This document shows positions 1-9,989 of a DNA stretch of 39,995 nucleotides, one piece after another. The stretch's first letter is position 1. Each line of letters opens with the position of its first letter. Source of the DNA: Sulfurimicrobium sp. (GTDB taxonomy: Bacteria > Pseudomonadota > Gammaproteobacteria > Burkholderiales > Sulfuricellaceae); NCBI GenBank assembly GCA_030690835.1, contig JAUYFW010000175.1, positions 1 to 39,995 on the forward strand. Direction: 5' to 3'. The position numbers were made by a program, and so were the translations under genes. Below the pieces are notes generated by a model. That model saw only the letters and a list, made by a program, of their open reading frames with translations. It was not told the origin of the DNA and ran no database searches.

Positions 1-139
1 GTTTTGTGAAGCGTGAAGTCACTCGCTACGCTTTGTTTGTGAAACGTGAAATGTAAAAACACCCACTGATCCTGCTCTTTCATTTCACGCTTCACAGCAA
101 GGGCGTAGCCCAAGCGGTTTCACATTTCACTTGTCGCCT
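1..139. repeat. GTGAAAT heptamer dyad repeat
   Basis: TTGTGAAACGTGAAATGTAAA ... TTTCATTTCACGCTTCAC ... TTTCACATTTCAC; starts at or before the window edge. Confidence 0.75.
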
Positions 140-210
140 AGAGGCGCCTACTTTTGGTTCATGATTCTGGGCGGCATCTGCTGCCATGAAAGTTAGAGCC
201 AAAACACCGC

Positions 211-260
211 TGTAGGAGCGGCGCCCTCGCCGCGATTCGCGCCGGGGGCGGCGCTCCTAC
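211..260. repeat. REP-like palindrome of the GTAGGAGCGGCG family
   Basis: GTAGGAGCGGCGCCC...GGGGGCGGCGCTCCTAC imperfect inverted repeat; a related copy lies at 33135-33241. Confidence 0.75.
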
Positions 261-799
261 TCCGCCAGCAAGGGCTCGACCAGGTCCTTGAGGCGGGCGT
301 AGTGAACCTGGCCGCTGATCTTTTTTCTGACCCGGCCCTGCTTGTCGATCACAAACGAGGTCGGTAGCCGGCTCACCCCGCCAAATGCCGCAGAAGCCTC
401 CAGCGGCGCCATCGCCACGGGAAAATGGTAGCCCTCCTTGCCGATGAACGCCGCCACCTTGCCGATATCGTCGTCCTGGCTCAGGGCGATAATCTCGAAG
501 CCCTTGGCTTGGTAATCCTGGTAGAACGACTCCATGGCGGGCATTTCATGGCGGCAATAAGGGCACCAGGTCGCCCAGAAATTCACCAGCACCACCTTGC
601 CGCGCAGTTGTTCCAGATCCAGCCTGCGACCATCCAGCAAGCTTACCTGCAGCCCTGGCGTAGCGCGGCTCTCGTCGCTGACCCAGGCCGGCGGGCGAAA
701 CCAGACATAGGCGATGGCGGCGATAAGCAATAGCGTCCACACATCGGGGCGCCACTTTTTCCAGGAAAAAAATTCGCGCAAGCGCCGCGGTAAAGCCAT
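257..799 (-). CDS. TlpA-family thiol:disulfide redoxin, membrane anchored
   Basis: ORF with N-terminal TM segment and thioredoxin motif FWATWCPYC. Track start is 853; the start at about 799 (MALPRRLREFF) is preferred because the extra N-terminus lies in repeat-like sequence. Confidence 0.85.
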   Translation of the reverse strand: MALPRRLREFFSWKKWRPDVWTLLLIAAIAYVWFRPPAWVSDESRATPGLQVSLLDGRRLDLEQLRGKVVLVNFWATWCPYCRHEMPAMESFYQDYQAKGFEIIALSQDDDIGKVAAFIGKEGYHFPVAMAPLEASAAFGGVSRLPTSFVIDKQGRVRKKISGQVHYARLKDLVEPLLAE

Positions 800-1025
800 C
801 GCTTTAACCTGAATCTCGCGCAAGCGAGCCTTCGTCCCCCTCTCCCGTTTCACGGGGGAGGGCCGGGGTGGGGGAAACGGTCATGGCAAGTTTCATGACC
901 GGAAGCGAGACATTTGCCATGACCGTTAGTATCCTTCTTCAGAGTGTTGTCGCATGTGCCTGCATCATGGATAAAAGTACCGCGTATAATCCTACGCCAT
1001 CTTAACCCATGGTTATTCCTGTCCC

Positions 1026-1436
1026 ATGCTCTGGATCAAAGCACTTCACATCATTTTCGTCGTAAGCTGGTTCGCCGGCCTGTTCTACCTGCCACGCCTG
1101 TTCGTGAATCACGCCATGGTGGAGGATCAGGCCACGGCGGAGCGCCTTAAACTGATGGAACACAAGCTGTACCGCTTCATGACGCCGCTGGGGGTGCTGG
1201 CACTGGTGTTCGGCTTCTGGCTGTGGCTGGGCTTCGGCTTCAGCGGCGGCTGGCTGTACGCCAAGCTGGTACTGGTAACCTTGCTTGCCGCCTACCACCT
1301 CTACTGCGGCAGGATCGTGGCGGACTTCAGAAACGACCGCAACCGCCACGGCCATGTGTTCTATCGCTGGATGAATGAGCTTCCGGTACTGATTCTGGCG
1401 GCGGTGGTGATCCTGGTGGTAGTCAAGCCGTTCTAG
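1026..1436 (+). CDS. hemJ: HemJ/CopD-family membrane protein (protoporphyrinogen oxidase HemJ)
   Basis: 136 aa, MLWIKALHIIFVVSWFAGLFYLPRLFVNH... matches the HemJ family pattern. Confidence 0.85.
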   Translation: MLWIKALHIIFVVSWFAGLFYLPRLFVNHAMVEDQATAERLKLMEHKLYRFMTPLGVLALVFGFWLWLGFGFSGGWLYAKLVLVTLLAAYHLYCGRIVADFRNDRNRHGHVFYRWMNELPVLILAAVVILVVVKPF

Positions 1437-1440
1437 CCTT

Positions 1441-1573
1441 CAGTATTCAGTTGTTAGTTGATAGGCCGGCCTCCAACTAATAGCTGACGACTAATAGCTG
1501 ACGACTAATAGCTGACGACTAATAGCTGATAGCTGATAGCTGATAGCTGATAGCTGATAGCTGATAGCTATCT
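1441..1573. repeat. Intergenic heptamer-based repeat (AGCTGAT and CTAATAGCTGACGA units) with inverted arm
   Basis: Three tandem 14-mers CTAATAGCTGACGA followed by about six AGCTGAT heptamers; left arm CAGTTGTTAGTTG is nearly complementary to CAACTAATAGCTG. Confidence 0.9.
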
Positions 1574-1614
1574 AGTGTATATTTCCGCCTTCCCCATCAC
1601 CAGATTCCTGCATC

Positions 1615-2757
1615 ATGCCTGAAAATTTTTTCGCCCCTTGCCCGCGCGGCCTGGAAGCCGCGCTTGGCGCCGAACTCGAAGCCCTCGGCGCAAGCGCATT
1701 GCAAGCCACCGACGGCGGCGTCGGTTTTAGCGGACCATTCGAACTGTGCTACCGCGTCAACCTGGAAAGCCGCATTGCCAGCCGCGTGCTGTGGCGCATC
1801 GGCGGCAACCGCTACCGCCGCGAGGAGGACATTTACAAAGCGGTATACGCCCTGCCCTGGCTCGACTGGTTCGATGTCACGCGTACCATCATGGTCAAGG
1901 TAAGCGCCAGGCGCTGCCCGTTACAGAGCCTGGATTTCATTACGCTCAAGATCAAGGATGCGGTATGCGACAAATTCCGCAACCTCGGCGGCGAACGCCC
2001 GAGCGTCGACACACATCTGCCGGACATTCGCATCCACGCCTTCCTCGAACAGGACTCCTTTGCCCTATATATCGACACCTCCGGCGAAGCGCTGTTCAAG
2101 CGCGGACTGCGTCGGGCAACGGTGGAAGCACCGCTACGCGAAAATCTCGCCGCCGGCATTCTCCATCTCTCCGGCTGGAAACCGGGCGAAACCCTGCTTG
2201 ACCCGATGTGCGGCAGCGGCACCTTCCTCATGGAAGCCGCGCAAATGGCGCTCGACATCCCGCCCGGCCTGGGGCGCGAATTTGCCTTCAGCAAACTGCT
2301 CAACTTCAAGGAGAAAACCTGGGAAAGCCTGCGCACAGAGGCTGCGGCACGACGCAAGCCGATGCAATTCTGCAATATTTACGGCAGCGACAAATACGGC
2401 GATACACTGAAAGTGGCACGGGAAAATCTGGAAACCGCCGGACTGCTGGAAGCGGTGGAGCTGAAACAATGCAACGTGCTGGAAGTCCCCGTTCCCACAC
2501 CGGAAGGCGTGCTGGTGACCAACCCTCCCTACGGTGTACGAATCGGCGAAGAGGAAGAACTGGCCGCTCTTTACCCCGAACTCGGCCATCTGCTCAAGCA
2601 AAGATTCACCGGTTGGCGCGCTTACTTTTTCACCGCGGATTTCCGTCTGGCCAAATTGATCCGGCTATCCGCCTCACGCCGCATTCCGCTATTCAACGGC
2701 GCGCTGGAATGCCGTTTGTTCGAATACAGGATGGTGGCGGGAGGGATGCGGAAGTAG
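1615..2757 (+). CDS. THUMP-domain class I SAM-dependent RNA methyltransferase (RlmL N-terminal/YpsC-like)
   Basis: N-terminal FAPCPRGLEAALGAELEALGA, SAM motif LLDPMCGSGTFLMEAA, catalytic TNPPYGVR. Confidence 0.9.
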   Translation: MPENFFAPCPRGLEAALGAELEALGASALQATDGGVGFSGPFELCYRVNLESRIASRVLWRIGGNRYRREEDIYKAVYALPWLDWFDVTRTIMVKVSARRCPLQSLDFITLKIKDAVCDKFRNLGGERPSVDTHLPDIRIHAFLEQDSFALYIDTSGEALFKRGLRRATVEAPLRENLAAGILHLSGWKPGETLLDPMCGSGTFLMEAAQMALDIPPGLGREFAFSKLLNFKEKTWESLRTEAAARRKPMQFCNIYGSDKYGDTLKVARENLETAGLLEAVELKQCNVLEVPVPTPEGVLVTNPPYGVRIGEEEELAALYPELGHLLKQRFTGWRAYFFTADFRLAKLIRLSASRRIPLFNGALECRLFEYRMVAGGMRK

Positions 2758-2835
2758 CTATCAGCGTTCAGCGTTCAGCCATCAGCCAAACCGGTTCTGC
2801 TGACAGCTGATAGCTGATAGCTGACTGCTGATAGC
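2757..2835. repeat. Dyad repeat of the AGCTGAT heptamer family
   Basis: GCTATCAGC (2757-2765) and GCTGATAGC (2827-2835) inverted arms with internal TTCAGCG and AGCTGAT repeats. Confidence 0.85.
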
Positions 2836-2843
2836 CGCCTTCC

Positions 2844-3980
2844 TCACACAATCCCCAAGTGGTCGATGCCGGACATCAGATCCTTGTCCTTGGACTCCTG
2901 GCCGTGCAGTTTGATCTTGAGTCGCAGATCGTTGACCGAATCAGCATTGCGCAATCCATCCTCGTAGCTGATCATGCCGGCCTCATAAAGATCGAACAGC
3001 GACTGGTCGAAGGTCTGCATGCCCAGTTCGCGCGACTTGGACATGATTTCCTTGATCTCGTGCACCTCGCCCTTGAAGATCAGGTCGGAAATCAGCGGTG
3101 AGTTGAGCATGATCTCGATCGCTGCTGCCCGCCCCTTGCCTTCCTTCATGGGAATCAGGCGCTGCGAGACAAAGGCCTTGAGGTTGAGGGAAAGGTCCAT
3201 GAGCAGTTGCTGGCGCCGCTCTTCCGGGAAGAAGTTGATGATCCGGTCGAGCGCCTGGTTGGTGCTGTTGGCGTGCAGGGTGGAGAGGCACAGGTGGCCG
3301 GTTTCGGCAAAGGCGATGGCGTAGTCCATGGTTTCGCGGTCGCGAATCTCGCCGATCAGAATGACATCCGGAGCCTGACGCAGCGTATTTTTCAGCGCTG
3401 CAAACCAGTTTTCGGTATCCACCCCGACCTCGCGCTGCGTGATGATACAGTTTTTGTGATCGTGCACATATTCCACCGGGTCTTCAATGGTGATGATGTG
3501 GCCGAAGCTGTTTTCGTTGCGATAACCGACCATCGCCGCCAGCGAGGTGGATTTGCCCGAACCCGTACCGCCGACGAACACCACCAGGCCGCGCTTGGTC
3601 ATGGCCACGTCCTTGAGCACTTCCGGCAGGCCCAGTTCCTCGAATTTCGGAATTTTGGCCGTGATGGTACGCAGCACCAGGCCGACGCGCGACTGCTGCA
3701 CGAAGGCATTGACGCGGAAACGGCCGATATCCGGCGGGCTGATGGCGAAATTGCATTCCTTGGTGGACTCGAACTCCGCCGCCTGCTTGCCGTTCATGAT
3801 CGCCATCGCCAATTCCTGCGAATGGGCTGGCGTGAGGGTCTGGTTGGACACCGGGGTGACCTTGCCGTCCACCTTGATGGCGGGGGGGAAACCGGCAGTG
3901 ATGAACAGGTCCGAGCCCTTCTTGCTGACCATCAGGCGCAGCAGATCATGCATGAATTTCTGCGCTTGTTCGCGTTCCAT
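2844..3980 (-). CDS. pilU: Type IV pilus retraction ATPase PilU
   Basis: Walker A GGTGSGKST, GEIRDRETM, ATLHANSTNQALDRIINFFPEE; adjacent to pilT. Confidence 0.93.
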   Translation of the reverse strand: MEREQAQKFMHDLLRLMVSKKGSDLFITAGFPPAIKVDGKVTPVSNQTLTPAHSQELAMAIMNGKQAAEFESTKECNFAISPPDIGRFRVNAFVQQSRVGLVLRTITAKIPKFEELGLPEVLKDVAMTKRGLVVFVGGTGSGKSTSLAAMVGYRNENSFGHIITIEDPVEYVHDHKNCIITQREVGVDTENWFAALKNTLRQAPDVILIGEIRDRETMDYAIAFAETGHLCLSTLHANSTNQALDRIINFFPEERRQQLLMDLSLNLKAFVSQRLIPMKEGKGRAAAIEIMLNSPLISDLIFKGEVHEIKEIMSKSRELGMQTFDQSLFDLYEAGMISYEDGLRNADSVNDLRLKIKLHGQESKDKDLMSGIDHLGIV

Positions 3981-4034
3981 GGTGTTTCCTTTTCGCTAGG
4001 CGTGTTAACACGCCCTAGATACTCACTCCGGTCT

Positions 4035-5078
4035 TCACCCGCCGAAGCTGTCCTTGTTCACCGCCTTGCCACGTGCCTCGTTGGGCGCAATCACGTTACG
4101 CCGCACCAGGTCGGTGAGGCATTGATCCAGTGTCTGCATGCCCAGATTCTGGCCGGTCTGGATCGCGGAATACATTTGAGCGATCTTGTTTTCGCGGATC
4201 AGGTTCCGGATAGCCGGGGTACCGATCATGATTTCGTGCGCCGCGACCCGGCCGCTGCCGTCCTTGGTCTTGAGCAGGGTCTGCGCAATGACCGCGCGCA
4301 GGGATTCGGAAAGCATGGAACGGACCATTTCCTTTTCCGCCGCCGGGAACACGTCGATGATACGGTCGATGGTCTTGGCCGCGGAGCTGGTGTGCAGGGT
4401 ACCGAATACCAGGTGGCCGGTTTCAGCAGCGGTCAGCGCCAGACGAATGGTTTCCAGATCGCGCATCTCGCCCACCAGGACGATGTCCGGGTCCTCGCGC
4501 AGCGCCGAACGCAATGCATTGGCAAAGGACAGGGTATGTTGCCCCACCTCGCGCTGGTTGATCAGGCACTTCTTGCTCTCATGCACGAATTCGATCGGGT
4601 CTTCCACGGTGAGGATGTGGCCGTACTCGTTCTCGTTGATGTGGTTGACCATCGCCGCCAGAGTGGTCGATTTACCCGAACCGGTAGGCCCGGTCACCAG
4701 CACGATGCCACGCGGCTGGTCAGCGATTTCCTTGAAGATGGGCGGACAATTCAGTTGTTCGAGCGTCAGCACCTTGGAGGGAATGGTACGGAAAACCGCG
4801 GCGGCTCCCCGGTTCTGGTTGTATGCATTGACGCGGAAGCGTGCCAGTCCGGGAATCTCGAAGGAAAAATCGACCTCAAGATTCTCTTCGTAAAACTTGC
4901 GCTGACCGTCGTTCATGATGTCGTACACCATGCCGTGCACGCCCTTATGATCGAGCGAATCCACGTTGATGCGGCGCACGTCGCCATTGACCCGGATCAT
5001 GGGCGGCAGGCCTGCGGACAGGTGCAGGTCGGACGCCTTGTTCTTGACCGAGAAGGCGAGTAGGTCAGAGATTTCCAT
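4035..5078 (-). CDS. pilT: Type IV pilus twitching motility ATPase PilT
   Basis: GPTGSGKSTTLAAM, GEMRDLETIRLALTAAETGHLVFGTLHTSSA. Confidence 0.96.
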   Translation of the reverse strand: MEISDLLAFSVKNKASDLHLSAGLPPMIRVNGDVRRINVDSLDHKGVHGMVYDIMNDGQRKFYEENLEVDFSFEIPGLARFRVNAYNQNRGAAAVFRTIPSKVLTLEQLNCPPIFKEIADQPRGIVLVTGPTGSGKSTTLAAMVNHINENEYGHILTVEDPIEFVHESKKCLINQREVGQHTLSFANALRSALREDPDIVLVGEMRDLETIRLALTAAETGHLVFGTLHTSSAAKTIDRIIDVFPAAEKEMVRSMLSESLRAVIAQTLLKTKDGSGRVAAHEIMIGTPAIRNLIRENKIAQMYSAIQTGQNLGMQTLDQCLTDLVRRNVIAPNEARGKAVNKDSFGG

Positions 5079-5125
5079 TTATAATCCCCCTGTTGCGGTC
5101 GCAATGACCGATAGATAAAGCCATT

Positions 5126-5830
5126 ATGACAACAATCACAAGCGCCATGCAAGCCGTTAAACATCGCATCCTTGCCGCGGCGGCACAAAATGGCCGGACA
5201 GCCCAGTCTGTCCGGCTCTTGGCGGTAAGCAAAACCTTTCCGCCTGAAGCCGTGCGCGAGGCTTTTGAAGCGGGGCAAACGGCGTTCGGCGAAAGCTATG
5301 TCCAGGAAGCGCTGGCAAAAATCGCGGTATTACGCGACCTGCCCCTGGAATGGCATTTCATCGGCCCGCTGCAAAGCAATAAAACGCGCCAGGTGGCGGA
5401 AAATTTCGCCTGGGTGCACAGTATTGATCGCGCAAAAATCGCCGAGCGCCTCTCCGCTGCCCGACCTGCGGAACTGCCGCCCCTGCAGGTATGCCTGCAA
5501 GTAAACGTCAGTGGCGAAGCCAGCAAAAGCGGCGTAGCGCCCGAGGAAGCGGAGTCGCTCGCGGCCCATGTAAAATCCTTGCCGCGTCTTCAACTGCGCG
5601 GGCTGATGGCGATCCCCGCGCCCACGGACGATGTGGCCCTGCAGCGGCGGCAGTTCCGCATCGTGAACGAACTGCTGACGCAATTGAATCGCCGGAATTT
5701 CCAGCTGGACACCCTGTCCATGGGCATGTCGGACGATATGGAGGCGGCCATTGCCGAAGGCGCCACCCTCGTCCGGGTCGGCTCGGCGATATTCGGTACA
5801 CGAAACTACACAAAAGAGTCATCCGGCTAA
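5126..5830 (+). CDS. YggS-family pyridoxal phosphate homeostasis protein
   Basis: LLAVSKTFP, GESYVQEALAKI, WHFIGPLQSNK, LSMGMSDDMEAAI; divergent from pilT as is common. Confidence 0.95.
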   Translation: MTTITSAMQAVKHRILAAAAQNGRTAQSVRLLAVSKTFPPEAVREAFEAGQTAFGESYVQEALAKIAVLRDLPLEWHFIGPLQSNKTRQVAENFAWVHSIDRAKIAERLSAARPAELPPLQVCLQVNVSGEASKSGVAPEEAESLAAHVKSLPRLQLRGLMAIPAPTDDVALQRRQFRIVNELLTQLNRRNFQLDTLSMGMSDDMEAAIAEGATLVRVGSAIFGTRNYTKESSG

Positions 5831-5879
5831 CAGTCAAACCATATAAAATCCGGCTTAGCCTCAACCAAGACCCTTCACC

Positions 5880-7322
5880 ATGCCAGACACCCGCGAAACC
5901 GCCCAGCACGAAAGCGTTCAGGAAAGCCTGAAACGCGTTGTCGCGCTTTTGCACAAGCATGAACTGGTGGAAGCCCTGGTGCACAAGCAGGACATGCCGC
6001 GCCACGACCTGGTGCAGCAACTGGTGCACAAGCAAAATCTGGCCGAGTTGCAGAAAACGCTGGATGCGCTGCACCCCGCCGACATGGCCTATATTCTCGA
6101 AGCCCTGCCGCTCGACCAGCGTCTGGTGGTATGGGAGCTGGCACGGGCGGATCGCGATGGCGAGATCCTGCTGGAAGTGTCCGATGCGGTGCGCGAATCC
6201 CTCATCGCCAGCATGGACAGCGACGAGTTGCGCGCCGCCGCCGAGCAGCTCGACACCGACGAAATCGCCGACCTGGCGCCGGATCTGCCACACGAGGTGA
6301 TCCAGGATGTGTTCGAGTCACTGGACAAGGAAGAGCAGGCGCAGTTGCAATCGGCACTGTCCTTCCCGGAAGGCACGGTAGGCGCGCTGATGGATTTCGA
6401 CATGGTCACCATACGCGAGGATGTCAGCCTGGAAACGGTGTTGATCGACCTGCGCAAACTGGGTGAACTGCCCAGCCATACCGACAAGCTATTCGTGGTC
6501 GACAGCAAGGAAAAACTGCGCGGCGTATTGCCCTTGAAGCGCCTGCTATTGCACAACCCGGACGCCCTGGTAGCGGCGGTGATGTCCGATGACCCGGTGA
6601 TTTTCAACGGCAACGACAAGGCCAGCGACGCTGCCTCGGCGTTCGAGCGCTATGACCTGGTCACGGCACCGGTAGTGGACGCTCACGACAAACTGATTGG
6701 CCGACTGACGGTGGACGAAGTGATGGACTTTATCCGCGACGAAGCGGAAAGCGACGCTCTCGCCATGGCGGGTTTGCGCGAAGAAGAAGACATGTTCGCC
6801 TCGGTATGGAAGTCCATGCAGAACCGCTGGACCTGGCTTGCCATCAATCTGGTGACGGCCTTTATCGCCTCGCGCGTGATCGGCGTGTTCGAAGGCTCGA
6901 TCGAGAAAATAGTCGCTCTCGCGGCGCTGATGCCCATTGTCGCCGGCATCGGCGGCAACTCCGGCAACCAGACCACCACCATGATCGTGCGCGGCCTGGC
7001 CCTGGGGCAGATTCACCCCAGCAACATGCGCAAGCTGTTCATCAAGGAACTGGGCGTGAGCTTGATGAACGGCCTGATCTGGGGTTCCATTCTCGGCCTG
7101 CTGGCTTATCTTCTGTATCGCAATGCCGCGCTCGGCGCGGTGATGACCGCCGCCATGGCACTCAACCTGCTGCTGGCAGCCGTCATGGGTGTACTCATCC
7201 CACTGGTCATGCACAAATTCGGGCGCGATCCCGCCGTGGGGTCGAGTGTGCTGATTACCGCCGTCACCGACAGCGGCGGGTTCTTTATTTTCCTCGGTCT
7301 CGCCACCATCTTTCTGATGTAG
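5880..7322 (+). CDS. mgtE: Magnesium transporter MgtE
   Basis: MgtE N domain, CBS domains, C-terminal membrane domain with GIGGNSGNQTTTMIVRGLALGQI. Confidence 0.95.
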   Translation: MPDTRETAQHESVQESLKRVVALLHKHELVEALVHKQDMPRHDLVQQLVHKQNLAELQKTLDALHPADMAYILEALPLDQRLVVWELARADRDGEILLEVSDAVRESLIASMDSDELRAAAEQLDTDEIADLAPDLPHEVIQDVFESLDKEEQAQLQSALSFPEGTVGALMDFDMVTIREDVSLETVLIDLRKLGELPSHTDKLFVVDSKEKLRGVLPLKRLLLHNPDALVAAVMSDDPVIFNGNDKASDAASAFERYDLVTAPVVDAHDKLIGRLTVDEVMDFIRDEAESDALAMAGLREEEDMFASVWKSMQNRWTWLAINLVTAFIASRVIGVFEGSIEKIVALAALMPIVAGIGGNSGNQTTTMIVRGLALGQIHPSNMRKLFIKELGVSLMNGLIWGSILGLLAYLLYRNAALGAVMTAAMALNLLLAAVMGVLIPLVMHKFGRDPAVGSSVLITAVTDSGGFFIFLGLATIFLM

Positions 7323-7327
7323 CCGGC

Positions 7328-7762
7328 TCAGGCCGGTTTCGACCCCGTCACCTCAACCGTCCGCACCTGTGCGGCCAGCTTGTCCAACACGCCGTTGACG
7401 TATTTGTAGCCATCCGTGCCGCCGTAACCCTTGGCCAGTTCGATGGCTTCGTTGATCACCACGCGGTAGGGAATTTCCACGTGATGCACGAACTCGTAGG
7501 TCGCCAGCAATAAAATGGCGCGCTCCACCGGACTCAATTCTCCCATTGGACGATCGAGGCAGGGCTGGATGCGCGCTTCCAGGGCGGTCGCATCCTTGAT
7601 CGCGCCACGCAGCATGGCGACGAAGTGCGCGTCGTCGATTTTCTCGTAGTCTTCGTTTTCACGTAGTTGCGCCTCGATGACCTCCACCGGGTCACCGGTC
7701 AACTGGCGCTGGTAGAGGCCCTGCAGGGCGAGTTCGCGCGCTTTGCGGCGGTTCTTTTTCAT
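7328..7762 (-). CDS. nusB: Transcription antitermination factor NusB
   Basis: RKARELALQGLYQ...ELSPVERAILLLATYE...VINEAIELAKGYGG. Confidence 0.95.
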   Translation of the reverse strand: MKKNRRKARELALQGLYQRQLTGDPVEVIEAQLRENEDYEKIDDAHFVAMLRGAIKDATALEARIQPCLDRPMGELSPVERAILLLATYEFVHHVEIPYRVVINEAIELAKGYGGTDGYKYVNGVLDKLAAQVRTVEVTGSKPA

Positions 7763-7773
7763 GTAGGGCCTAT

Positions 7774-8241
7774 TTAAATTTTCTTCAGCAGATTAGCCAT
7801 CTCGATTACCACGCGCGCGGCGTCGGCACCTTTTTCCGCCATGCGGACCAAGGCCTGCTGCTCGTCTTCGGTGGTCAAGATGGCGTTGGCGATGGGCAGA
7901 CCGCTGTCGAGCATGACGCGGGTCACGCCGCCCCCGGATTCGTTGGCCACCAGTTCGAAGTGATAGGTCTCGCCGCGAACAATTGCGCCCAGCGCGACCA
8001 GTGCATCGAACTTGCCGCTTTTGGCCATTTTCTGCAACACCAGGGGAATTTCCAGCGCGCCGGGCACGGTGGCGAGGTGAATGTCTTCCTTGGCCACGCC
8101 CAGCTTGAGCAGCTCGGTGACGCAGGCGCCCAGCAGCCCCTCGCACACGTCGATGTTGAAGCGGCTCATGGCGATGCCGACTTTCAGGCCGGCGCCGTTC
8201 AGGTCGGGATGGAATTCGGGCAGTTTATTGGGGGTTCCCAT
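7774..8241 (-). CDS. ribH: 6,7-dimethyl-8-ribityllumazine synthase
   Basis: [24 protein letters not shown]; adjacent to nusB and rib genes. Confidence 0.95.
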   Translation of the reverse strand: MGTPNKLPEFHPDLNGAGLKVGIAMSRFNIDVCEGLLGACVTELLKLGVAKEDIHLATVPGALEIPLVLQKMAKSGKFDALVALGAIVRGETYHFELVANESGGGVTRVMLDSGLPIANAILTTEDEQQALVRMAEKGADAARVVIEMANLLKKI

Positions 8242-8251
8242 ATCTGATTTC

Positions 8252-9343
8252 CTATTTCGGTTCGTAATAGCCGGTCACTTCCAGATCGAAGCCCGCCATG
8301 CTCGGCATCTTGCGCGGCACGGCCAGAAGGCGCATTTTGGTGACATTGAGGTCGCGCAGGATCTGCGCGCCGATACCGTAGTTGCGCAGGTCCACCTTGG
8401 CCGGGGCCTTGGGTTCGCTGCGCTTGATGCGCGCCAGCAGGTCGGCGGAGGACTCTCCGCCTCGGCGCATCAGCACGATCACGCCCTTGCCAGCCTCGGC
8501 CACGGCCTGCAGCGCCTGATGCACGCTGAAGGAATGCTCGAAGCTGGTGGTGTCAATAAAATCCATCACCGACAGGGGTTCATGCACCCGCACCAGGGTT
8601 TCCTCGCCCGCCTTGATCTCGCCCTTGACCAGCGCCAGATGCACTTCGTTGGCGGTCTTGTCGTGATAGGTCACGAGATGGAATGCGCCATAAGCGGTAT
8701 GCACCGTTTTCTCCGCCACGCGCTCCACCAGGCTCTCGGTCTGGCTGCGGTAGTGGATCAGATCGGCGATGGTGCCGATTTTAAGATCATGTAGTTTGGC
8801 GTATTCCAGCAGATCCGGCAGCCGGGCCATCTCGCCGTCTTCCTTGAGAATTTCGCAGATCACCGCTGCCGGCTCCAGTCCCGCCAGGGCGGCAAGATCG
8901 CATCCGGCTTCGGTATGTCCGGCGCGCACCAGTACACCGCCATTCTGCGCCTTGAGGGGGAAGATGTGGCCTGGCTGCACGATGTCATGCGCGCTCGCAT
9001 CCTTCTTCACTGCTGCCAGCACCGTTTTGGCACGGTCGGCTGCGGAAATGCCGGTGGTCACGCCTTCCGCCGCTTCGATGGAGACGGTGAAATTGGTGCC
9101 CAGCGGGGCCTTGTTGCTCGACACCATCAGCGGCAGATCGAGCTGGCGGCAACGCGCCTCGGTCAGCGTCAGGCAGATCAGGCCACGGCCATGCTTGGCC
9201 ATGAAATTGATCGCTTCCGGCGTGGCAAACTCGGCTGCCAGGACCAGGTCGCCTTCGTTCTCGCGGTCTTCCTCATCCACCAGAATGACCATTTTGCCGG
9301 CCTTGAAGTCGGAGATAATGTCTTGTATCGGACTGATGTTCAT
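8252..9343 (-). CDS. ribB: 3,4-dihydroxy-2-butanone-4-phosphate synthase fused to a degenerate GTP cyclohydrolase II-like domain
   Basis: N-terminal DHBP synthase ([23 protein letters not shown]); C-terminal RibA-like domain lacks the CxxxxxxxxCxC zinc cysteines. Confidence 0.92.
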   Translation of the reverse strand: MNISPIQDIISDFKAGKMVILVDEEDRENEGDLVLAAEFATPEAINFMAKHGRGLICLTLTEARCRQLDLPLMVSSNKAPLGTNFTVSIEAAEGVTTGISAADRAKTVLAAVKKDASAHDIVQPGHIFPLKAQNGGVLVRAGHTEAGCDLAALAGLEPAAVICEILKEDGEMARLPDLLEYAKLHDLKIGTIADLIHYRSQTESLVERVAEKTVHTAYGAFHLVTYHDKTANEVHLALVKGEIKAGEETLVRVHEPLSVMDFIDTTSFEHSFSVHQALQAVAEAGKGVIVLMRRGGESSADLLARIKRSEPKAPAKVDLRNYGIGAQILRDLNVTKMRLLAVPRKMPSMAGFDLEVTGYYEPK

Positions 9344-9939
9344 TCTTTTTCCTTACCGTAACTCAGCATTCTTTCGAGATAACGCGCGACCAGATCCACT
9401 TCCAGGTTGACCTGTTTGCCGGCGCACAAATGTTTGAAATTGGTCGCCTGAATGGTGTGGGGGATCAGGTTGATGCTGAAGTCCTCATCTTTCACCCAGT
9501 TGACCGTCAGGCTCACCCCATTGACCGTAATCGACCCCTTGTGGGCGATATAGCGCGCCAGCGATTTGGGGGCGCGAATCACCAGTTCATGGGATTCACC
9601 GAGCGGCGCGAACTTCACCACCTCGCCCACGCCATCGACGTGGCCACTTACCAGATGGCCGCCAAGGCGATCTGCCAGGCGCAGCGCCTTTTCCAGATTG
9701 ACCTCGCCGGGTTCGCCCAGCCCCACGGTGCAATTGAGCGTTTCGCGCGACACGTCGACCTGGTAGCCATCGGCGGTTTTAGCGATCACCGTCAGGCATA
9801 CGCCGTTGGCGGCGATGCTGTCGCCAACGGCGACGTCGCTCATGTCCAGATCGGCGGCGTCGATCGTCAAGCGCACGCCCTGCTGCAGCGGTTCGATGGC
9901 GGCAATTTTTCCCACCGCCTGAATGATGCCGGTAAACAT
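9340..9939 (-). CDS. ribE: Riboflavin synthase alpha subunit
   Basis: MFTGIIQAVG, duplicated lumazine-binding domains, HLVSGHVDGVG. Confidence 0.95.
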   Translation of the reverse strand: MFTGIIQAVGKIAAIEPLQQGVRLTIDAADLDMSDVAVGDSIAANGVCLTVIAKTADGYQVDVSRETLNCTVGLGEPGEVNLEKALRLADRLGGHLVSGHVDGVGEVVKFAPLGESHELVIRAPKSLARYIAHKGSITVNGVSLTVNWVKDEDFSINLIPHTIQATNFKHLCAGKQVNLEVDLVARYLERMLSYGKEKE

Positions 9940-9989
9940 TTAACATTCCTCTTTTGCAACGCCACACTGTTTACTCGAACGAAATGCCA

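Noticed and set aside
1441-1573. Possible CRISPR array from the tandem repeats
   Set aside because: Units are 7-14 bp with no spacers; a simple heptamer ladder, not repeat-spacer architecture.
3207-5063. 618 aa plus-strand ORF antisense to pilU and pilT
   Set aside because: Lies wholly opposite two well-conserved genes and spans both; composition is typical of a shadow ORF in GC-rich DNA.
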